Of a stretch of DNA of 11,095 bases, positions 6,914 to 11,095 are shown piece after piece. Every line of letters starts with the position of its first letter. Positions within the stretch are counted from its first letter, which is position 1. The stretch is from Alloprevotella tannerae (GTDB lineage: Bacteria; Bacteroidota; Bacteroidia; Bacteroidales; Bacteroidaceae), in NCBI GenBank assembly GCA_015259305.1, contig JABZGO010000043.1:1-11095 (forward strand), given 5' to 3'. Position numbers and translations under genes: made by a program. The notes under the pieces were generated by a model, which saw nothing but the letters and a program-made list of their open reading frames with translations, searched no databases and was not told the origin of the DNA.

Positions 6914-9463
6914 ATGCAAATAAGAAAACTTATTGTACTCCTATTGTTCACGATTCTGCTTGCTCCGCTATCTTATGCGCAGATTCGCTCGACAATGACA
7001 GATGATCAAGTGATGAGTTTCATTATGCGTGAAAGCCAAAAGGGTACACCACGCTCAGCCATTATGACCAAACTAGTCGAACGAGGTGTTACGGTAGACC
7101 AGGTACGCCGTATTAGAAGAAAATACGAGATGCAGAGCAAGTCTAATTCGACCTTAGGTGCTAAAGATTTAACCGGCTTTGACAAAAAGCAAAAGGACCG
7201 CCTTCGCCAACAGAATGGCGATGAAAAAGAAGACCCTAATGCGCAAAATTATCGACGTAAGCGGCTTGATAATAATCAAGAAGATAAAGATTATATATCT
7301 GAAAAACAACGAAAGAGAAAGCAACTTCGTCAAGAAGACGACTTGGAGAGCGAATTAGACTTCGCCCTCCCCGATTCCTTTGACTTAGATGAAGAAGACT
7401 ACATTGCTGCCAAAGAAATGAAAAAGAAAAAACAAGCAAAGAAAGTCTTCGGTCGAGATATCTTTAACAACAAGAAGCTAACGTTTGAAAGCGATATGAA
7501 CATCGCTACTCCGGACGATTATCGTCTAGGCCCTGGAGACGCCGTTTTTGTAGACGTGTGGGGTGCTTCACAAAAAAACTTTGAATCAACAGTATCCCCG
7601 GATGGCACGATCGACATTGAAGGCTTTGGACCAGTAAATGTATCCGGATTAACTGTAGCTCAAGCTAATGCACGATTACGCTCTACGCTCGGAACACGTT
7701 ATCAGAGTAGTAAAATTCGCTTGACGGTTGGACAAACAAAGACTATCTCCGTCAATGTTATGGGTGAAGTAAAAAATCCCGGCACTTATACCTTGTCAGC
7801 TTTTGCTACCGTCTTTAATGCTTTGTATATGGCGGGTGGTACAAACGATATAGGTACACTGCGTAGCATTAAAGTCTACCGACACGGAAAAGCTATATCG
7901 ACAGTAGATATATATGACTATATCCTAAATGGGAAGTTATCCGGCAATGTCCGACTAACGTCGGGAGATGTTATTTATGTAGGCCCTTACGAATGCTTGG
8001 TAGATATCACAGGAAAGGTTAAACGTCCGATGTATTATGAAATGAAGCATACAGAAAGTGTAGGCACGCTCATCAAATATGCCGGTGGATTCACAGGAGA
8101 TGCTTACCGTACAAACGTGCGGGTTATTCGTAAGTCAGGCGGAATGTACTCTATCTATACAGTCGATGAGTTTGAGCGCAACAAATTTCAAATGATGGAT
8201 GGAGATTCCGTCTCAGTTGACTCCACATTAAATCGATTTAGCAATTTAGTCGAAATTAAAGGAGCGGTCTTCCGTCCTGGTCAATTTCAAATGAACGGAA
8301 CGATTTCTACAGTTCGTCAGTTGCTCGAAGCTGCCGGAGGTGTTACAGAAGATGCTATAGCCAATCACGCTGTAATGCATCGCCTTAAAGAAGATCGCAC
8401 ACTGGAAGTGTTGGCTATTGACCTCAAAGAACTTGTAGATCATAACATCCCGGATGTGTCTTTGAAGAATGGTGATGTTTTGTATGTTCCTAGTAGAAAA
8501 GATTTACTTGATGCTCAAACGTTAACCATCTCTGGCGAAGTAGCTTATCCGGGCGTCTATGTTTACGCTGATAACACGACCATCGAAGATTTCATCTTGC
8601 AGGCCGGAGGTCTAACAGATGCGGCATCAACAATGAAAGTAGATGTATCTCGTAGAATCAGAAATAGCAAAGCGCTTACTGCACCGGACCAAATTGCACG
8701 CTCTTATAGTTTCCAACTAAAAGATGGTTTCGTTATCCAGGGAGAACCGGGATTTGTATTGGAACCATTTGACGAAGTTTATGTACGCCGATCTCCTGGT
8801 TATGCAGAACAAGAACATATTAAAATTGAAGGTGAGGTTATGTTTGCCGGAGTTTATACCTTAACTCGCAAGACAGCCCGCTTAAGCGATTTGATTAAAG
8901 AGGCTGGAGGATTAACCAAAGAGGCCTATGCAAAAGGCGCACACTTGGAAAGAAACCTAAGCCCTCAAGAACAAATCAAAGAGCAGGCTACGTGGAAAAT
9001 GATTACTGCAGGAGATTCAACAAAGGTAAGTAAACTTAATGGCGACGTAAGAAACATCGGTATAAACTTAGATAAAGCACTTGAAAGTCCAGGCTCGGAT
9101 AAATGGGATATTGTCTTACAAGGAGGTGATAAGATTGTCGTGCCAAAATATAATAATACCGTATCAATTAACGGAGAAGTAATGTATCCGAACACGGTTG
9201 CTTATACAAATGGACAAGGTCTTAGTTACTACATCAATCAGGCCGGCGGATACAGCTTAACGGCAAAACGCAGAGATGTCTTTGCAGTAAACATGAATGG
9301 TACCGTCACAAAGATTCGTTCTGCTAAAGATATACAGCCGGGTTGTGAAATTGTTGTCCCAGCGAAATCGAAAAAACGCGGATTAGCCTTTGCTGAATGG
9401 ATAAGCTTAGGTAGTATTGTTGCCACATTGGGCGCTGTCGTAGCAACCTTGATAAAGAAATAA
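6914..9463 (+). CDS. Wza-like outer-membrane polysaccharide export protein with six SLBB repeats
   Basis: The protein is 849 aa from ATG 6914, chosen because it starts a clean signal peptide (MQIRKLIVLLLFTILLAPLSYAQ, cleavage likely after A22); ATG 6761 would lie upstream of the -7 box. Residues 25-72 form a small helical domain, followed by a highly charged K/R/D/E/Q stretch (about 85-180). The Poly_export domain follows (about 199-275, DYRLGPGDAVFVDVWG). Six SLBB units begin near 277, 361, 445, 536, 635 and 748, most with GEV/GxVxxPGxY, an AGG turn and a closing GDxIYV-like strand. A hydrophobic C-terminal helix (about 826-847) could line an outer-membrane pore as in Wza. E. coli Wza is about 380 aa and lipidated; this protein is over twice as long and has no lipobox. 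It should carry polymer across the periplasm and outer membrane. The Wzz gene follows after 5 bases. Confidence 0.92.
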   Translation: MQIRKLIVLLLFTILLAPLSYAQIRSTMTDDQVMSFIMRESQKGTPRSAIMTKLVERGVTVDQVRRIRRKYEMQSKSNSTLGAKDLTGFDKKQKDRLRQQNGDEKEDPNAQNYRRKRLDNNQEDKDYISEKQRKRKQLRQEDDLESELDFALPDSFDLDEEDYIAAKEMKKKKQAKKVFGRDIFNNKKLTFESDMNIATPDDYRLGPGDAVFVDVWGASQKNFESTVSPDGTIDIEGFGPVNVSGLTVAQANARLRSTLGTRYQSSKIRLTVGQTKTISVNVMGEVKNPGTYTLSAFATVFNALYMAGGTNDIGTLRSIKVYRHGKAISTVDIYDYILNGKLSGNVRLTSGDVIYVGPYECLVDITGKVKRPMYYEMKHTESVGTLIKYAGGFTGDAYRTNVRVIRKSGGMYSIYTVDEFERNKFQMMDGDSVSVDSTLNRFSNLVEIKGAVFRPGQFQMNGTISTVRQLLEAAGGVTEDAIANHAVMHRLKEDRTLEVLAIDLKELVDHNIPDVSLKNGDVLYVPSRKDLLDAQTLTISGEVAYPGVYVYADNTTIEDFILQAGGLTDAASTMKVDVSRRIRNSKALTAPDQIARSYSFQLKDGFVIQGEPGFVLEPFDEVYVRRSPGYAEQEHIKIEGEVMFAGVYTLTRKTARLSDLIKEAGGLTKEAYAKGAHLERNLSPQEQIKEQATWKMITAGDSTKVSKLNGDVRNIGINLDKALESPGSDKWDIVLQGGDKIVVPKYNNTVSINGEVMYPNTVAYTNGQGLSYYINQAGGYSLTAKRRDVFAVNMNGTVTKIRSAKDIQPGCEIVVPAKSKKRGLAFAEWISLGSIVATLGAVVATLIKK

Positions 9464-9468
9464 CGTAC

Positions 9469-10530
9469 ATGAATAGCAAAATACAAAGCCTCTTAAAGGT
9501 AGCTCGTCTCTTGCTGAGCAAATGGAAACAGATTTTCATCTTCTGCTTCATTGTTGTCAGCTTGAGTATTGGTTACATTATGAGTATTCCTCGCTCTTAT
9601 CAATCAGATGTTGTAATGTTGCCGGAAATCCCGAGCAATAATAGCTTAAGCTCAGGCTTAGGTTCCTTGGCTTCTATGGCAGGCGTAAAATTAGGAAATG
9701 GTGACAGCGAAGATGCCATATACCCCGAGTTCTATCCCAAAGTAGTAAAGACGCCCGATTTCTTAGTTGCCTTACTAAATAAGCCCGTACGGCCAAAGGG
9801 ATTAAAGCAAGACGTAAGCCTATTCATCTATCTTACACAACACCAGAAAGCTCCGTGGTGGGATGGTTTGTTTCAATGGGGTGGACTAGGTTCAAAAGAA
9901 GCACCAACAAACAAAATTGATCCACAACGCCTGACAAAGGCACAAGAAAAATTGCTAAAGGGGTTAGGCTCCTCCATTGTGAGCTTTGTAGATAAGCGCA
10001 CTAATATGGTAACCATTAACGTTACGATGCAAGATCCGGAAGTTGCAGCCCAAGTTGCAACAATGGTCGAGAACCAATTGCAGCAGTACATTGCAAACTA
10101 CCGCACAAGTAAAGCGCGCAATGACGTCAAATATGCGGAGAAGATTTCTAAGAAGGCATTAGAAGACTACAAAGCAGCCCAGAAAGTATATGCTCGCTTT
10201 GCCGATGCCAACCAAGATCTAGTTTTGACCTCTGTACAGCAAGAAGAGACACGTTTAGAGAACGAGATGCAGTTAGCCTATAATGGTTATTCACAAAGCG
10301 TAACCCAATTGCAATTGGCACAAGCCAAAGTACAAGAGCGTATGCCTGCCTTTACCGTTCTACAACAAGCAAATGTTCCTATAAAGCCATCGGCTCCTAA
10401 GCGTATGATCTTTGTATTTATGATGGCTGTTTTGAGTTTTTCCTTATCTTGTTTGTGGATAATTGTCAAATCTGCAATGCTTGATCAGCCAGAAACACAG
10501 CAATCGGCTACAATGCACGAAAAGCCTTGA
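9469..10530 (+). CDS. Wzz-family polysaccharide co-polymerase / chain-length determinant
   Basis: The protein is 353 aa with classical Wzz layout: a short cytoplasmic N-terminus, TM1 at about 22-40, a large periplasmic domain, and TM2 at about 313-334 preceded by the proline motif NVPIKPSAPKR (302-311). Just after TM1 are a beta segment (YQSDVVMLPE, 44-53) and a Ser/Gly/Leu-rich stretch (SSGLGSLASMAGVKLG), both usual in this family. Residues 215-300 are strongly helical, probably coiled coil (KYAEKISKKALEDYKAAQKV). Wzz proteins oligomerise in the inner membrane and set polymer length with the Wzy polymerase. No Walker motif or tyrosine cluster follows TM2, so it is not a Wzc-type kinase; the tail is only ~19 residues. 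It sits 5 bases after the Wza-like gene and 10 before the flippase. The symbol wzz is not assigned because O-antigen versus capsule use is unclear. Confidence 0.9.
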   Translation: MNSKIQSLLKVARLLLSKWKQIFIFCFIVVSLSIGYIMSIPRSYQSDVVMLPEIPSNNSLSSGLGSLASMAGVKLGNGDSEDAIYPEFYPKVVKTPDFLVALLNKPVRPKGLKQDVSLFIYLTQHQKAPWWDGLFQWGGLGSKEAPTNKIDPQRLTKAQEKLLKGLGSSIVSFVDKRTNMVTINVTMQDPEVAAQVATMVENQLQQYIANYRTSKARNDVKYAEKISKKALEDYKAAQKVYARFADANQDLVLTSVQQEETRLENEMQLAYNGYSQSVTQLQLAQAKVQERMPAFTVLQQANVPIKPSAPKRMIFVFMMAVLSFSLSCLWIIVKSAMLDQPETQQSATMHEKP

Positions 10531-10540
10531 CGCCATACTT

Positions 10541-11095
10541 ATGTTGCACCAATTAAGACAAGGGATAAAAGGGAACAAGCAGGAAGTTGTCGACATTCTT
10601 TATTTATTTGTACTACAAGGTGTCAACAAGTTCCTTCCTTTTTTGGTGATTCCTTATCTAATGATCAAGTTGGGAGCAACCGGCTATGGCTATATTGGTT
10701 TTTCACTCTCTGTTATACAATATTTGGCTCTAATTATCGATTTTGGCTTTGATTTAAGCGCCACGAAGCATTTAGCTATTGCCGGCGAAGACAAGCAAGA
10801 GCGCACACGCATCTTTTGGGCCGTATTTTGGGCCAAAACAATGCTTTTGGCGGCCTCACTGTTATTACTTTCTATTCTGATTGCATTTGTCCCCACCTTT
10901 AAAAGCTATCAGGCGGCTATATTAGCTACAACGCCGATGGCTATAGGTTCAACCTACACATTTATGTGGCTCTTTCAAGGAGTGGGAAAAGTAAGAGCAA
11001 TGGCCATAATCAACACCATCTCCAAGCTACTTTTACTTCCTCTCATCTTTATTTTCGTAAAAGTGCAAGAAGATTACATCATCGCCGCTCTTTTA
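10541..11095 (+). CDS. Wzx-like polysaccharide flippase, 3' end missing
   Basis: An open frame of 185 codons runs from ATG 10541 to the window end with no stop, so the gene is cut off; full-length Wzx proteins are roughly 400-480 aa. Translation gives a basic start (MLHQLRQGIKGNKQE), then strongly hydrophobic segments near 18-42, 48-68, 92-117, 125-145 and 158-174. Family signatures are GATGYGYIGFSLSVIQY (45-61), DFGFDLSATKHLA (67-79) and WLFQGVGKVRAMAIIN (143-158), the usual Wzx positions for DFG/DYGF and W-FQG. Wzx (MOP superfamily) flips undecaprenyl-linked repeat units across the inner membrane. It starts 10 bases after the Wzz stop, as part of the same operon. Substrate cannot be read from this fragment. 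Confidence 0.88.
   Translation, partial: MLHQLRQGIKGNKQEVVDILYLFVLQGVNKFLPFLVIPYLMIKLGATGYGYIGFSLSVIQYLALIIDFGFDLSATKHLAIAGEDKQERTRIFWAVFWAKTMLLAASLLLLSILIAFVPTFKSYQAAILATTPMAIGSTYTFMWLFQGVGKVRAMAIINTISKLLLLPLIFIFVKVQEDYIIAALL

Overview
The window looks like chromosomal DNA of a Bacteroidota, most likely Bacteroidales (a Porphyromonas/Tannerella-type relative is plausible; genus not determined). Three things point there. Starts are preceded by A/T-rich sequence without Shine-Dalgarno motifs. Two intergenic boxes match the Bacteroidetes -7 promoter element TAnnTTTG. The protein set is typical: a 'putative porin' outer-membrane barrel, a very long multi-SLBB polysaccharide export protein, and a Wzz-type protein without a kinase domain. 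Every supported gene is on the + strand.

Left block (1-6122). A complete tRNA-Asp(GUC) is followed by a hairpin that may end its transcript. Then come four closely spaced genes. The first is an RlhA-type U32-family protein (23S rRNA cytidine hydroxylation). Three bases after it begins an unusual membrane protein with a lipobox-like N-terminus, an SH3-like periplasmic domain, about five membrane helices and a C-terminal zinc ribbon. Next is a putative porin with its own -7 box, and 13 bases later a membrane-anchored helix-hairpin-helix (ComEA-like) protein. Shared regulation is plausible by spacing, but no common function is evident.

Middle (6123-6913). About 790 bases hold no convincing gene. 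They contain an A/T-rich stretch, a short patch of degenerate ~22-base repeats, a good -7 box (6801-6808) and a leader of about 100 bases.

Right block (6914-11095). This is the start of a surface-polysaccharide (capsule, O-antigen or exopolysaccharide) locus: a Wza-like outer-membrane export protein with six SLBB repeats, a Wzz-like co-polymerase/chain-length regulator, and the first 185 codons of a Wzx flippase cut off by the window end. Gaps of 5 and 10 bases suggest one operon. In the Wzx/Wzy scheme, Wzx flips lipid-linked repeat units, Wzz governs polymer length, and the Wza-like protein carries the polymer through the envelope. Glycosyltransferases and a polymerase would be expected beyond the right edge.

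No clearly new system is visible. The least explained items are the SH3/zinc-ribbon membrane protein, the porin plus HhH pair, and the repeat-bearing intergenic region.
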